A stretch of DNA of 64,000 nt from Candidatus Trichofilum aggregatum (GTDB lineage: Bacteria; Chloroflexota; Anaerolineae; Promineifilales; Promineifilaceae). Location of the stretch: assembly GCA_016716885.1 (NCBI GenBank), contig JADJUV010000005.1, positions 62,001 through 126,000 of the forward strand. The letters run 5' to 3'. Under the pieces are notes generated by a model that had not been told where the DNA came from, searched no databases, and saw only the letters and a list, made by a program, of their open reading frames with translations. Positions within the stretch are counted from its first letter, which is position 1. Every line of letters begins with the position of its first letter. Of this stretch, positions 18,221 to 28,218 are shown piece by piece. The translations under genes were made by a program, and so were the position numbers.

Positions 18221-18248
18221 AGTATATCCTGTCTTGTGCCACTGTCAA
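18221..18248 (-). promoter_or_regulatory. Promoter upstream of SWIM gene leader
   Basis: On the minus strand, TTGACA (18248-18243), 16 bp, TATACT (18226-18221). The same spacing and -35 are seen at the pheST promoter. Confidence 0.82.
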
Positions 18249-18345
18249 TTTTCTGGCGATTTATTCACCCCATCTAAAGTTTTGGTTGTAGATGGCATTG
18301 GGTACAATAAGGTGAGGTAATTTTATTGGTGAGAGAGGCATAATT

Positions 18346-19218
18346 ATGGGGAAACGGTTGGTTGAGCAAATAGTTTCTTCGCTGGCACGGGCTAATTGGC
18401 CGGCAGCGCCCCAGGCTACGGCTCTGGGTCGCAAAACGTACGAGATTGGCCTGGATCAGGTGGATACGTACAAAGATGATCCTAAACATTTGGCCTCAGC
18501 TTTGCGCACCTTTTTAGGTGGGGATTCACAGGCGTATGCCTATGCGGGGGTCGCTTATGCCTTGCTCGCGGCCGCGCGCGAAAAGGAAGGCTCCTATGAT
18601 CAGGCCGGTGTGCAAGCGGCTCTACAATGGCTAGAAAAAGCACAGGCCAACGAACCCGATCAGCTCGAGATTAATTTCATCGAGGCGCTGATTTACATTT
18701 ACGGGCAACGTTTGGAAGAGGCCCGACTGGTGCTAGATTATTTGTGGCAAGTTGATCCTGATTATTATTATCTTTACGCCGCTGAAGTCGCTTATTGGCA
18801 ACAACAAAATGATTTAGAGCAGATCATACACTGGTGTAAGAAAGCCTCGGCGGCGGCCGTGAGCAACCCCCAACGGTTGCGCTGGCGCCGTATCATTGCC
18901 GATAGTTACTTCGCCTTTGAGCAGTATGAGCAGGCCATTCCCGCTTACCGGGAAGCTATTCATGTAGACACGCAAAACCCGGAGCTATGGCACCAAATCG
19001 CCTTGATTTATTGGCAGTTGGAAAACGATGAGGAGACGGAACGGGCGATTCAACAGGCTTTGCGGCTACAGGCTGATTACCAACCGGCGCAAAAGCTCGC
19101 GGCCGCGTTAGTGGAAAAACGCAAAAAGAAAACTACCGGGCGGCTGGGGGACTTTTCCGGGCGTTTACCGCCCCTCCCAAGGGGGGGGGGGGGGCCCCGG
19201 GGGAGAGGGTTAGGGTGA
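18346..19218 (+). CDS. TPR-repeat protein
   Basis: 290 residues, mostly alpha-helical. Several tetratricopeptide-like units are visible (AYAGVAYALLAAAREKEGSYDQA, seen as AGVAYALLAAAREKEG; RIIADSYFAFEQYEQAIPAY; LWHQIALIYWQLENDEETE). There is no signal peptide. It is probably a scaffold protein of unknown role. The last 25 residues (from TGRLGDFSGRL) come from a C/G-rich repeat with a run of 14 G, so the natural C-terminus is uncertain and a base-count error there would alter it. Confidence 0.75.
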   Translation: MGKRLVEQIVSSLARANWPAAPQATALGRKTYEIGLDQVDTYKDDPKHLASALRTFLGGDSQAYAYAGVAYALLAAAREKEGSYDQAGVQAALQWLEKAQANEPDQLEINFIEALIYIYGQRLEEARLVLDYLWQVDPDYYYLYAAEVAYWQQQNDLEQIIHWCKKASAAAVSNPQRLRWRRIIADSYFAFEQYEQAIPAYREAIHVDTQNPELWHQIALIYWQLENDEETERAIQQALRLQADYQPAQKLAAALVEKRKKKTTGRLGDFSGRLPPLPRGGGGPRGRGLG

Positions 19219-19220
19219 GG
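19137..19220. repeat. C/G-rich repeat with 14-G run
   Basis: Degenerate relative of the C/G-rich element family (CCCCTCCCAAGGG..GGGGGAGAGGGTTAGGGTGAGG). It contains an uninterrupted run of 14 G from 19181 to 19194. It overlaps the 3' end of the TPR gene. Confidence 0.7.
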
Positions 19221-19230
19221 GGCTGTATAG

Positions 19231-19626
19231 TTACCACCCATTTTCCCCGGCAATCAGGTGAAAATGGAGATGGGGCACATCCTGGTTGCGGCCGCCATTA
19301 CACACCAACCGATACCCCTTTTCTTCCAGTTTGAACTCCTCTACCAAACTCTGCACCACCTGGAACAATTCCAGCAAAAAATCCGCATCTTGGGCCGTTA
19401 TCGCACGCAGGGAAGCCAGCGGGCGTTTCGGCATGAGCAAAACATGAAAGGGATAAGCCGGGCGGGGGTGGTAAAAAGCCAACAAGGTCGTCGTTTCACG
19501 CAGGCGGTCAACGGGCAGTAAGAAACTCATGTAGGTGATAATCTGGCCGACCAGCCAACCCAACCAACGGGAGCGAGCCAGCGATAGGAGCAGGTGAGCT
19601 GTGCGTTGATGAAGAGTGTGTTTCAT
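19231..19626 (-). CDS. HIT family protein
   Basis: 131 residues of the histidine-triad nucleotide hydrolase/transferase superfamily. The triad is HLHFHLIAG near the C-terminus, with the preceding family features FHVLLMPKRPLASL and LVCNGGRNQDVPHLH. The N-terminal 35 residues are an extra, partly hydrophobic segment not found in ordinary HIT hydrolases. Substrate unknown. A repeat lies between it and the upstream membrane-protein gene. Confidence 0.88.
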   Translation of the reverse strand: MKHTLHQRTAHLLLSLARSRWLGWLVGQIITYMSFLLPVDRLRETTTLLAFYHPRPAYPFHVLLMPKRPLASLRAITAQDADFLLELFQVVQSLVEEFKLEEKGYRLVCNGGRNQDVPHLHFHLIAGENGW

Positions 19627-19733
19627 TTTGGCGGGAGGAAGAGAATAATTAATCGGTGAATTGGTGAATTGGTGAATGACTAACGGAGGGGCATCGGCTT
19701 TTCATTAACCATTCAACTGTTCAACAATTAGCT

Positions 19734-19810
19734 ACTCGACTTTAGCGCAAATTAGCACAACCTCTGGAATTCTCTCAGTCTCTTAATCTCTTAATCTCTT
19801 AATCTCCAGA
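19734..19810. repeat. Nested hairpin element, copy b (truncated)
   Basis: Begins ACTCGACTTTAGCGCAAATTAGCAC, with the CCTCTGG arm, then TCTCTCAGTCTCTTAATC units (three TTAATCTC in tandem) and CCAGA. The right end is missing because the element runs into the 3' end of the next minus-strand gene. Confidence 0.8.
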
Positions 19811-21880
19811 TCACTCCGGGCAGGCTATGACTGGCACAGTCAGGGCATTGTCTGGCAGCGGCCGCAACGCCGCATCCACCCCTGCTAACCGCTCTGCCGT
19901 CACATAATCATACACCCCTACCAATAGCTGAGTGGCGGTCTTGCCCTCAGGTAGGGGCAAATTCCGCACATCTACCAGCTCGCGGCCGCGCCAGGGCAAC
20001 AAATTAGGCGGCAAACTCAAGGGTGGCCCATCCGCCTGGGCCATGAGTTGGCCTGAAGCGTCTAACAACTGTACAAAAACCGACGTGGTAGGCGGAATCT
20101 CTTCGCGGCCGCGCCAAACCAACGTCACTTCTACCGCCTCATCACAAGCCTGGGCCTCAGCCGAGAGCAGATCATACACAGTGAAAGAAGCGATAGGGGT
20201 CGCGGCCGCGTTAGCTGGTTGCAACCCACCCAGATGGATCATCACTGGGCCATCTTCCCAATAGCGCGTCAGAAAAAATTGCTGGCGACGGGTTACGGGT
20301 AATTCGGTCAGGGCGGTGATGGGGTGTTGATTATGAATTTGATACCCGTAGGCTGTCGGCTGGAGTAGTTCGGGTACAACCACTGCCAGCACGGGATGAT
20401 CTACTCCCAGGTTGTGCGCCATCAACTCCTCGGCAAACAAGTAATCGCCCAGCATTTGCTCCAACTCCGCGCCGACTGGATAAGTGGTACGAGGTTGGGC
20501 CAACCATTGGGGCAGATTGATCAAGGTGATACCTACTGCGGCTGGCTCTTCAGCCATAACCTGGGCCACCACATCCACGCCACCCGTCAAACGGGCATAA
20601 TCAGCCATGCGGCCGCGTACAAAAACCCAATTGCTCACAAGTACAAATCCCACAAACCCCACCCCTACCACCCAACGTATCCACCCCCAACTCGAAACCT
20701 GAAACTCGAAACTTGAAACTCGAAACTTGAAACCCGAAACATAGTCCACCATAACCGCCCAGGCTATGGCCAGCCCTACCGAACTCAGGTAAAGCAGGCG
20801 AGGGCCGTGGAGCAGGTAGTTGGTAGATAGGGGAATGGCGATGACGGCCACGGCCAACCCCCACCAGCCCCAGCCCAGTAATAGGGCGAAGCGGCTTTCT
20901 GGCTGACGCAGGCTAAACAGGGTAAGAAAAATGGTCGCGGCCGCGGCCAGCACCACCACCGTCACCCCCCAATTTTGGGGCAGAAGATGTGCCAACCAGG
21001 CTAACGGGTACGCGGCCGCTTGCGCCAGATACAGCCCCCGCACCAACCACGACCCCACCTCCCCATCCACCGCTTGTGGGGCACGGCTAATGGGAAAAAA
21101 CTGGTACACCACAATATACATCCCGCCCAAAGCCAGAAACCCAAACCATGGCGAACGCCACAAATACGCCCCAAACTGTCTGATGTTTCGTCCCATGCCG
21201 CCAACCGCCAACGGCCATCCCCCATCCGCCCAAGCCACCAACGCCGCCATCGCCCCAAATAAAATAGCCGACTCATGGCTAAGAATCGCCAAAGCAAAAA
21301 TCGCCAGCGTGGGTAGCCAACGGCCAGCACGAGCAAGATACGACGAAGGGGGCAGGGAGTGGGGACTGGAGACTGGAGACTGGGTACTGGAGACTGGTAA
21401 CGGCTCTTTCCGGTTGGCTGATAGGTAGGTATGAAGCCCTAACAAGAGCAAACCCGCCGTGGTGAGGTGAACATTATGACCATAAACGGCCACAGCCTGA
21501 TACGAGAAAGGAAAAACGGCGAAAAATAACCCGGCCAACAGACTTCGCCAGGGGCGTTCCGGCCAAAGTCGTAAAGCTAACCAACTTAACAGACCCACAT
21601 TCACCCCATGCTGAAGCCAATTCAGCCCTTGCAGCAACCAGACCGGATAACCATCAAATAGATCTTTGATCAGCAACAGAGGGGCAAAAGTCAGAGGACG
21701 ATAAAACCCAAACGAATCGGTGGGTAGCCAGACCAGGCCCCAATCCAGTTCCCCGGTAATGCGGATGTGCAGAAGCGTATCGTAGATGAGCGGTAGTTTG
21801 AGGACGGGCCAGTAAAGGATGAAGCCCACGAGGCTCGTGACAAGAATAATGGCAACGGGGCGTAAACGAGGGAAGGTCAA
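19811..21880 (-). CDS. Large polytopic membrane protein (glycosyltransferase-like)
   Basis: 689 residues with about eleven membrane segments in the first 450, then a soluble extracytoplasmic domain. The layout resembles GT-C/PMT-like mannosyltransferases or O-antigen-type proteins. An acidic loop near the N-terminus (LIYDTLLHIR) fits, but no decisive catalytic motif is visible. Two repeat families lie in frame inside it: KEPLPVSSTQSPVSSPHS from a GGAGACTGG array (21356-21399), and GFKFRVSSFEFQVSSW from a GAAACTCGAAACT array (20691-20740). Seven GCGGCCGC octamers fall in it. Function not established. Confidence 0.75.
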   Translation of the reverse strand: MTFPRLRPVAIILVTSLVGFILYWPVLKLPLIYDTLLHIRITGELDWGLVWLPTDSFGFYRPLTFAPLLLIKDLFDGYPVWLLQGLNWLQHGVNVGLLSWLALRLWPERPWRSLLAGLFFAVFPFSYQAVAVYGHNVHLTTAGLLLLGLHTYLSANRKEPLPVSSTQSPVSSPHSLPPSSYLARAGRWLPTLAIFALAILSHESAILFGAMAALVAWADGGWPLAVGGMGRNIRQFGAYLWRSPWFGFLALGGMYIVVYQFFPISRAPQAVDGEVGSWLVRGLYLAQAAAYPLAWLAHLLPQNWGVTVVVLAAAATIFLTLFSLRQPESRFALLLGWGWWGLAVAVIAIPLSTNYLLHGPRLLYLSSVGLAIAWAVMVDYVSGFKFRVSSFEFQVSSWGWIRWVVGVGFVGFVLVSNWVFVRGRMADYARLTGGVDVVAQVMAEEPAAVGITLINLPQWLAQPRTTYPVGAELEQMLGDYLFAEELMAHNLGVDHPVLAVVVPELLQPTAYGYQIHNQHPITALTELPVTRRQQFFLTRYWEDGPVMIHLGGLQPANAAATPIASFTVYDLLSAEAQACDEAVEVTLVWRGREEIPPTTSVFVQLLDASGQLMAQADGPPLSLPPNLLPWRGRELVDVRNLPLPEGKTATQLLVGVYDYVTAERLAGVDAALRPLPDNALTVPVIACPE
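20691..20740. repeat. GAAACTCGAAACT array inside a coding sequence
   Basis: Five to six units of CTCGAAAC/TTGAAAC/CTGAAAC, read in frame as FKFRVSSFEFQVSS between two membrane segments of the large membrane protein. Same family as the intergenic copies at 2926, 55112 and 62130. Confidence 0.9.
21356..21399. repeat. GGAGACTGG array inside a coding sequence
   Basis: Tandem units GGAGACTGGAGACTGGGTACTGG, translated in frame (minus strand) as a Pro/Ser-rich linker, SSTQSPVSSPHS. The reading frame is not broken. Confidence 0.85.
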
Positions 21881-21916
21881 GATGATTTCTCGGGTTCTGA
21901 ACGGATACCGCCGTTC

Positions 21917-22813
21917 TTATTTCAAGGGTGAAAACCCATACCCTAATGCCTGATGAGCCGTACCAATCACCACAAAAGCCGTTTTATCCACCTCGGCTAC
22001 TACCCGCTTTAGCTCATTCACCTGGGGCCGATATACGGTGCAGAAAATCATGCCATGTTTTTGTCCGGTGTAGCTCCCCGTAATCTGCCATTGACTTACC
22101 CCACGTCCTAACTCGGCGATGAGCGCCTGCGCCACCTGTTCCGGTTGATCGGTGATGATGGTGGCCGTGCGGACACTGCTTGGCCCTTCCAGCGTGTAAT
22201 CTGAGGCCAGCCCACTCAGAAATAGGGTCAGAAGTGCATATAAAGATACCTGCCAACCAAAGACAATACCGGCTAAGATGATAACCCCCCCATCGGTATA
22301 GAGGAATATCTGGCTTAGCGGGGCACCAGTTTTTTGTTGGATAATACGACCTAGAATACTCGTGCCCCCCATCGTGCCCCCAAAACGATAAATGAAACCG
22401 CCCCCTATCCCACCAATGATGCCGCCATAAACGGCATTAAGCAGCGTATCCTGATTAATGGGGTATTGCTCTATCCACTGGGGCAAATAATAGATGAAAA
22501 CATCGGAGAGGCTGGAGAAAAGGATAACGGCCACGAGGGTTTTCCAGATAAATTGCCAGCGACCCAGATAAAAGAACCCCAATACCAGCAGGGGAATGTT
22601 CATGATGAAGTAAAGAACACCTACGGGCCAACCGGTGAAATGGTTAATAATGATGCTGATACCGCTGACGCCCCCGGCAGCGATGTTAAAGGGAACGAGA
22701 AAAAGAGCATAACCTACCGCAGAAAGAACACTCCCTATAACGAGGGTAAATAGTTTGCGGCTGGCGTCCCAAAAGGGAAATCGTTTTAGGCGTTTCATAG
22801 GTTGAGTAGGCAA
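21917..22813 (-). CDS. YitT family membrane protein
   Basis: 298 residues (293 if the inner ATG at 22798 is used). Five to six membrane segments in the first 200 residues (VGYALFLVPFNIAAGGVSG; GGTMGGTSILGRIIQQKTG) are followed by the cytoplasmic DUF2179 domain (SYTGQKHGMIFCTVYRPQVN). This is the YitT/YebE family, common in monoderm bacteria and implicated in transport, but with no settled substrate. No GCGGCCGC occurs in this gene. Confidence 0.92.
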   Translation of the reverse strand: MPTQPMKRLKRFPFWDASRKLFTLVIGSVLSAVGYALFLVPFNIAAGGVSGISIIINHFTGWPVGVLYFIMNIPLLVLGFFYLGRWQFIWKTLVAVILFSSLSDVFIYYLPQWIEQYPINQDTLLNAVYGGIIGGIGGGFIYRFGGTMGGTSILGRIIQQKTGAPLSQIFLYTDGGVIILAGIVFGWQVSLYALLTLFLSGLASDYTLEGPSSVRTATIITDQPEQVAQALIAELGRGVSQWQITGSYTGQKHGMIFCTVYRPQVNELKRVVAEVDKTAFVVIGTAHQALGYGFSPLK

Positions 22814-23020
22814 ACCAGGGGCTATAGATGTTCAAATAATCATTGGGGGTTGGGGTTCGTAGCGTCCAGTTTAGTGGGCTAGTGATGAATGGCTAAAGCC
22901 GCACCTGGGTTTTGGGGAATTCAGGGAGTTGACACCCTGCCCCCCATCATTATCTTGCGGTCTATCGTTCAATCTCGAAGCGTGCGCCAGGCAGAAGTGG
23001 TGGGCGGCGTGGGCGACCTA
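22814..23020. other. Gap where a molybdenum-hydroxylase large subunit would be expected
   Basis: About 200 bp between the 3' end of the small-subunit gene and YitT. No start of a coxL-type gene could be read here on the minus strand. A short plus-strand ORF runs antisense into the small subunit and is not supported. Confidence 0.5.
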
Positions 23021-23506
23021 TTATTTATCGATGAGGGCTGTTTGTCTCGCGGCCGCGAGCTGAACCGCATTCACAATATGTTGATACCCGGTACAACGGC
23101 ACAAATTACCCGAAATAGCCTCCCGGATTTCCACCTCCGTAGGAGTGGGGTTTTCTTCCAGGAAAGGGAGCAGGGTCATAAGAAAACCCGGTGTACAAAA
23201 CCCACATTGTAAACCATGCGCTTCCCAAAAAGCCTGTTGTAGGGGGTGGAGTTCGGCAGGGTTCGGGGTCAATCCTTCAACCGTCATCAACACATGCCCA
23301 TCGGCTTGTACCGCAAAAATGAGACAAGAGCGTACTGCCGCGCCATCCATCAAAATAGTACAGGCTCCACAGACGCCATGTTCACAACCCACATGTGTAC
23401 CCGTTAGCCCCAACTCATGCCGCAAAAAATCGCTAAGCAACAGACGCGGCTCAACGGTGCGCTCATATTTCTGATTATTGACGGTAAGGGTGATCGTATG
23501 GCTCAT
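23021..23506 (-). CDS. (2Fe-2S)-binding subunit of a molybdenum hydroxylase
   Basis: 161 residues. Small iron-sulfur subunit of the xanthine dehydrogenase/CO dehydrogenase (CoxS) family. The plant-type cluster ligands are GCEHGVCGACT (near residues 39-49) and the second cluster ligands are QCGFCTPG and NLCRCTGYQ. It passes electrons from the Mo site to the FAD subunit. It follows the FAD-subunit gene on the same strand with a repeat element between. No large Mo-binding subunit is adjacent, so the substrate cannot be assigned. Confidence 0.93.
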   Translation of the reverse strand: MSHTITLTVNNQKYERTVEPRLLLSDFLRHELGLTGTHVGCEHGVCGACTILMDGAAVRSCLIFAVQADGHVLMTVEGLTPNPAELHPLQQAFWEAHGLQCGFCTPGFLMTLLPFLEENPTPTEVEIREAISGNLCRCTGYQHIVNAVQLAAARQTALIDK

Positions 23507-23514
23507 AGGAAGGG

Positions 23515-23612
23515 ACTCGACATTGGCGTTTTTTGTGTTGACCTCTGGAGACTAAGAGACTGAGAGATTAAAAGATTTCCAGAGGTCGTCCAAATTTTCG
23601 CCAGAGTCGAAG
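23515..23612. repeat. Nested hairpin element, copy c (complete)
   Basis: Complete copy in the opposite orientation: ACTCGACATTGGCG at one end, CGCCAGAGTCGA at the other, with inner CCTCTGGAG/CCAGAGG arms around GACTAAGAGACTGAGAGATT units. It separates the CoxM-like and CoxS-like genes. A second simple array (TCTCTCAGTCTCTCAATC) follows at 23632-23660 and supplies the last codons of the FAD-subunit gene. Confidence 0.88.
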
Positions 23613-23640
23613 AAGGGATTATGGGTATATGAACAATCTC

Positions 23641-24512
23641 TCAGTCTCTCAATCTCTCTCTCACCATCTGCAAAACCCGCTTGGTCAACACCTCAGCCAG
23701 GTGGCGTTTGTAGACAGCGGTGGCATGAATGTCTTCACTGGGATCAATTTCGTGGGCCGCGGCCGCGTGTGCGGCCGCACGTATCCCCTCATCCGACAGG
23801 CTCTCCCCTTGCAAAAGGGCCGAGGCCTGGGTGGCAACGGTGGGCACTTCACCAACACTCAAATAAACCAGTCGGGCTTCGGTGCAGGTATTATCAGGGG
23901 CAAAAGTCAGCGCGGCCGCGACCCCCACCAGCGCATAATCTCCATGACGCCGGGCAAATTCGGTGAAAGCCGTGATGGTACGCGGCCGCGGCGGTGGAAT
24001 CACAATCTCCGTCAACATCTCTTCCGGGGCTAAGTCCGTAGCAAACAAACCAGTAAAAAGTCCGGCGCGTTCACCCACCGCTCACTACCTTCCCGCGCCA
24101 AACGTAGACGAGCATTCAACGTTACCGCAATCACCGGCAGTTCCGCTGAGGGATCAGCATGAGCAATGCTACCGCCAAACGTGCCGCGATTACGAATCTG
24201 CGGATGCGCAATAAAAGGCATCGTCTCATGTACCAACGGGGCTTGCTCCGCCACGATCAGTGAGCGTTCCACCGTTCTCTGCCGCGTCATCGCGCCAATA
24301 TGCAACCCATCCTGCTCCACCCGCACAAAATCCAGCGCCGCCAGGCCATTCAAATCCACCAACATACCAGGTTGCGCCAGGCGGAAGTTCATCACCGGGA
24401 TCAGACTTTGCCCACCCGCCAGAATCTTAGCCTCATCACCATGCTGATTTAACAGCACCAATGCTTGAGACAACGTAGTAGGAGCGGAATAAATAAAGGG
24501 GGCCGGTTTCAT
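23641..24512 (-). CDS. FAD-binding subunit of a molybdenum hydroxylase (frameshifted in this sequence)
   Basis: About 290 residues after correction. Medium FAD subunit of the CO/xanthine dehydrogenase family (CoxM-like), with FAD-binding KILAGGQSLIPVMNFRLAQP and the second motif RNRGTFGGSIAHADPSAELP. The CODH FAD-binding C-terminal domain follows. The frame breaks in the A run at 24055-24059 (plus strand): one more base gives APDFFTGLFATDLAPEE. ATG at 24512 (MKPAPFIYSAP) is the family start; the longer open frame upstream overlaps the groES promoter. Its last residues (ERLRD) are coded by an intergenic-type repeat. Confidence 0.9.
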
Positions 24513-24531
24513 ATAGGGGGATTTTATGATC

Positions 24532-24549
24532 TTGCCTGGGGCCAGGCAA
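24532..24549. repeat. Short perfect inverted repeat upstream of CoxM-like gene
   Basis: TTGCCTGGGGCCAGGCAA, 8-bp arms, 20 bp upstream of the ATG at 24512. Possibly an operator for the molybdenum-hydroxylase genes; no regulator gene is adjacent. Confidence 0.4.
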
Positions 24550-24629
24550 ACCGCCTGACCCGTTCGCCCTGCTTGTGTAAAAACTTTCTTAGAAATTAGC
24601 ACTTTACCCCACTGATTGCTAAAATTCGC

Positions 24630-24658
24630 TTGACTTCCCCCTCGCCCGTTGTTAGAAT
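24630..24658 (+). promoter_or_regulatory. groESL promoter
   Basis: TTGACT (24630-24635), 17 bp, TAGAAT (24653-24658). The CIRCE operator lies right at the predicted transcription start. Confidence 0.85.
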
Positions 24659-24669
24659 TCTGCTTAGTT

Positions 24670-24696
24670 TTAGCACTCTCACTTCGAGAGTGCCAA
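24670..24696 (+). promoter_or_regulatory. CIRCE operator (HrcA site)
   Basis: TTAGCACTC, 9-bp spacer, GAGTGCCAA: eight of nine positions match the perfect inverted repeat TTAGCACTC-N9-GAGTGCTAA. It implies HrcA repression of groESL, relieved by heat shock. No hrcA gene lies in the window. Confidence 0.95.
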
Positions 24697-24762
24697 AATG
24701 TGAGAAACCCCCTTTTCACCACTTGAAATTTGTCAATTTCATATTCTTAAGGAGATTTAACA

Positions 24763-25059
24763 ATGTCCACAAACCTCAAGCCGTTAGGCGACCGCGTCGT
24801 CGTGCGTCCAGCCGAACAAGAACAAACAACCGCTTCCGGGTTGGTTCTACCCGAAACCGCTAAAGAAAAACCTCAACAAGGTTCGATCATTGCCGCAGGC
24901 CCTGGTCGCCGCGATGATGATGGCAAACGAATTGTTATGGATGTCCAGGTTGGTGATACCGTCCTGTATGCCAAATATGCGGGCACCGAAGTCAAAATTG
25001 ATAACGAAAAACTGCTCATCCTCAAAGAATCCGACATTCTGGCTGTTGTAGAAGGCTAA
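24763..25059 (+). CDS. groS: Co-chaperonin GroES
   Basis: 98 residues, standard length. Heptameric lid of the chaperonin, with PLGDRVVVRPAEQEQTTASG at the N-terminus and the mobile loop EQTTASGLVLPETA. The C-terminal ILKESDILAVVEG is typical. AAGGAG precedes the ATG by 8 bases. It is transcribed from the CIRCE-controlled promoter with groEL. Confidence 0.98.
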   Translation: MSTNLKPLGDRVVVRPAEQEQTTASGLVLPETAKEKPQQGSIIAAGPGRRDDDGKRIVMDVQVGDTVLYAKYAGTEVKIDNEKLLILKESDILAVVEG

Positions 25060-25065
25060 TTAAAC

Positions 25066-25124
25066 CACCCACGGATCACTTTCTTACAAGTTAACCATCC
25101 GTGTCATTCACGTAAATCCGTGTA
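25066..25124. repeat. ATCCGTGT-type repeat in the groES-groEL spacer
   Basis: CCACGGATCAC..AACCATCCGTGTCATTCACGTAAATCCGTGT. Related to the ATCTGTG/ATCCGTG units at 39342, 45310 and 53881. The element sits inside a heat-shock operon without an obvious terminator. Confidence 0.75.
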
Positions 25125-25146
25125 CTAAAATTTAGGAGAATTAATC

Positions 25147-26785
<1,639 letters not shown>

Positions 26786-26845
26786 AAGAGAAGTTTGAAT
26801 GATGAGGGATAAAGTTGTTTTTTGTCCTTCAAACGAGTTGTAAAT

Positions 26846-26877
26846 AAAAAGACCCCTCACATGAGGGGTCTTTTTTG
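26846..26877. terminator. Bidirectional terminator groEL/rocD
   Basis: Stem AAAAAGACCCCTC/GAGGGGTCTTTTT with a 4-nt loop. T runs follow in both directions, serving the convergent groEL and rocD genes. Confidence 0.93.
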
Positions 26878-26908
26878 TTAGAGTGGTTCAAGCTTAAGCT
26901 TGACTAAA

Positions 26909-28108
26909 CTAAGCTCCATTGCTCATTAAGACTGGCTCAATGTGGCCTAAAGCCCAATCAATCTCAGCTTTTGTGATTACCAGGGGCGGGGCAAAGCGGA
27001 TGACATTTTCGTGGGTTTCTTTGCACAGGATGCCCCGATCACGCAAGGCTTCACAGAAGCGGCGGGCGGGTATGTTTAGTTCGACACCGATGAATAATCC
27101 TTTACCCCGCACTTCTTTGATGTGTTCACTTTCGATGCGCTCTAAGCGACCTTTGAAGTAAGCTCCCAGTTCGTGGGATTGTTGGACGAGTTTTTCGTCT
27201 ACGAGGACTTTGAGTGCTGCCCGCGCCGCGGCCGCGCCCAAAGGATTGCCGCCAAAGGTGCTGCCATGATCACCGGGGCGGAATAAACCCAGGACAGGCT
27301 CATCGGCGATAACCGCGGAGACAGGATAGTAACCACCGCTGAGGGCCTTGCCAATGATGATCATATCAGGGCGAACATTTTCATGTTCACTGGCAAATAG
27401 TTTGCCGGTGCGGCCCAAACCACTTTGGATTTCATCAGCAATGAACAGGACGTTGTGGTTGTAACAGAGGTCCGCGGCCGCGCGCAGATACCCTTCCGGC
27501 GGCACAATGACACCCCCCTCACCCTGAATGGGTTCCACCAAAAAAGCCACGGTGTTGGGTGTAATAGCCTCTTCCAAAGCCTTGATATCACCATAGGGAA
27601 CCATAACGAATCCCGGTGTAAAAGGACCAAAATCTTCCTTATATTGCGCCTCTGAAGAGAAGCTGATAATTGTCGTGGTACGGCCATGAAAGTTTCCCGT
27701 ACAAACGATAATTTCAGCCTTATTGGTTTTGACGCCTTTAACCCGGTAACCCCATTTGCGGGCGGCTTTAACCGCAGTTTCTACAGCTTCAGCTCCGGTA
27801 TTCATGGGCAAAGCCATTTCGTAGCCCGTCAGATCACATAACTCTTTGAGGAATGGCCCCATCTGATCATTGCGGAAGGCTCGCGAAGTCAGGGTCACTT
27901 TGTCGAGTTGGGCTATCATGGCCTCCCGGATTTTGGGGTGGCAATGGCCCTGATTGACGGCGCTGTAGGCGGCCAGGCAATCCAGATATTTACGACCTTC
28001 TACATCGTAAACCCATACACCTTCAGCCCGTTCGATGACGACATCCAGCGGATGGTAGTTGTGGGCACTGTACGTTTCATCCAGTTGGATAAAGTAGTCA
28101 CTGTGCAT
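26909..28108 (-). CDS. rocD: Ornithine aminotransferase
   Basis: PLP-dependent class III aminotransferase of 399 residues. It converts ornithine and 2-oxoglutarate to glutamate semialdehyde and glutamate in arginine/proline metabolism. The N-terminal HNYHPLDVVIERAEGVWVYD and MNTGAEAVETAVKAARKWGY are characteristic of ornithine aminotransferase. PLP-binding residues are in FIADEIQSGLGRTG, and the catalytic Lys in IIIGKALSGGYYPVSA. GGAG precedes the ATG. It is a single gene bounded by terminators on both sides. Confidence 0.94.
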   Translation of the reverse strand: MHSDYFIQLDETYSAHNYHPLDVVIERAEGVWVYDVEGRKYLDCLAAYSAVNQGHCHPKIREAMIAQLDKVTLTSRAFRNDQMGPFLKELCDLTGYEMALPMNTGAEAVETAVKAARKWGYRVKGVKTNKAEIIVCTGNFHGRTTTIISFSSEAQYKEDFGPFTPGFVMVPYGDIKALEEAITPNTVAFLVEPIQGEGGVIVPPEGYLRAAADLCYNHNVLFIADEIQSGLGRTGKLFASEHENVRPDMIIIGKALSGGYYPVSAVIADEPVLGLFRPGDHGSTFGGNPLGAAAARAALKVLVDEKLVQQSHELGAYFKGRLERIESEHIKEVRGKGLFIGVELNIPARRFCEALRDRGILCKETHENVIRFAPPLVITKAEIDWALGHIEPVLMSNGA

Positions 28109-28144
28109 AGGATTCTCCTTAACGTGGCGGCTCTGGGATAAGCC

Positions 28145-28179
28145 AAAAAACTCAGGAAAGTCATGGACTTTCCTGAGTT
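28145..28179 (-). terminator. Terminator of the sigma/anti-sigma operon
   Basis: Perfect 14-bp stem AACTCAGGAAAGTC/GACTTTCCTGAGTT with a 3-nt loop, followed by a T run on the minus strand. It is just downstream of the bactofilin-like gene. Confidence 0.92.
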
Positions 28180-28218
28180 ATGAGTAGGATTTATGGGGGG
28201 ATTGTACCTCTAACGGGG

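Noticed and set aside
22889..23212. 107-residue plus-strand ORF
   Set aside because: It is antisense to the well-supported (2Fe-2S) subunit gene and resembles nothing known.
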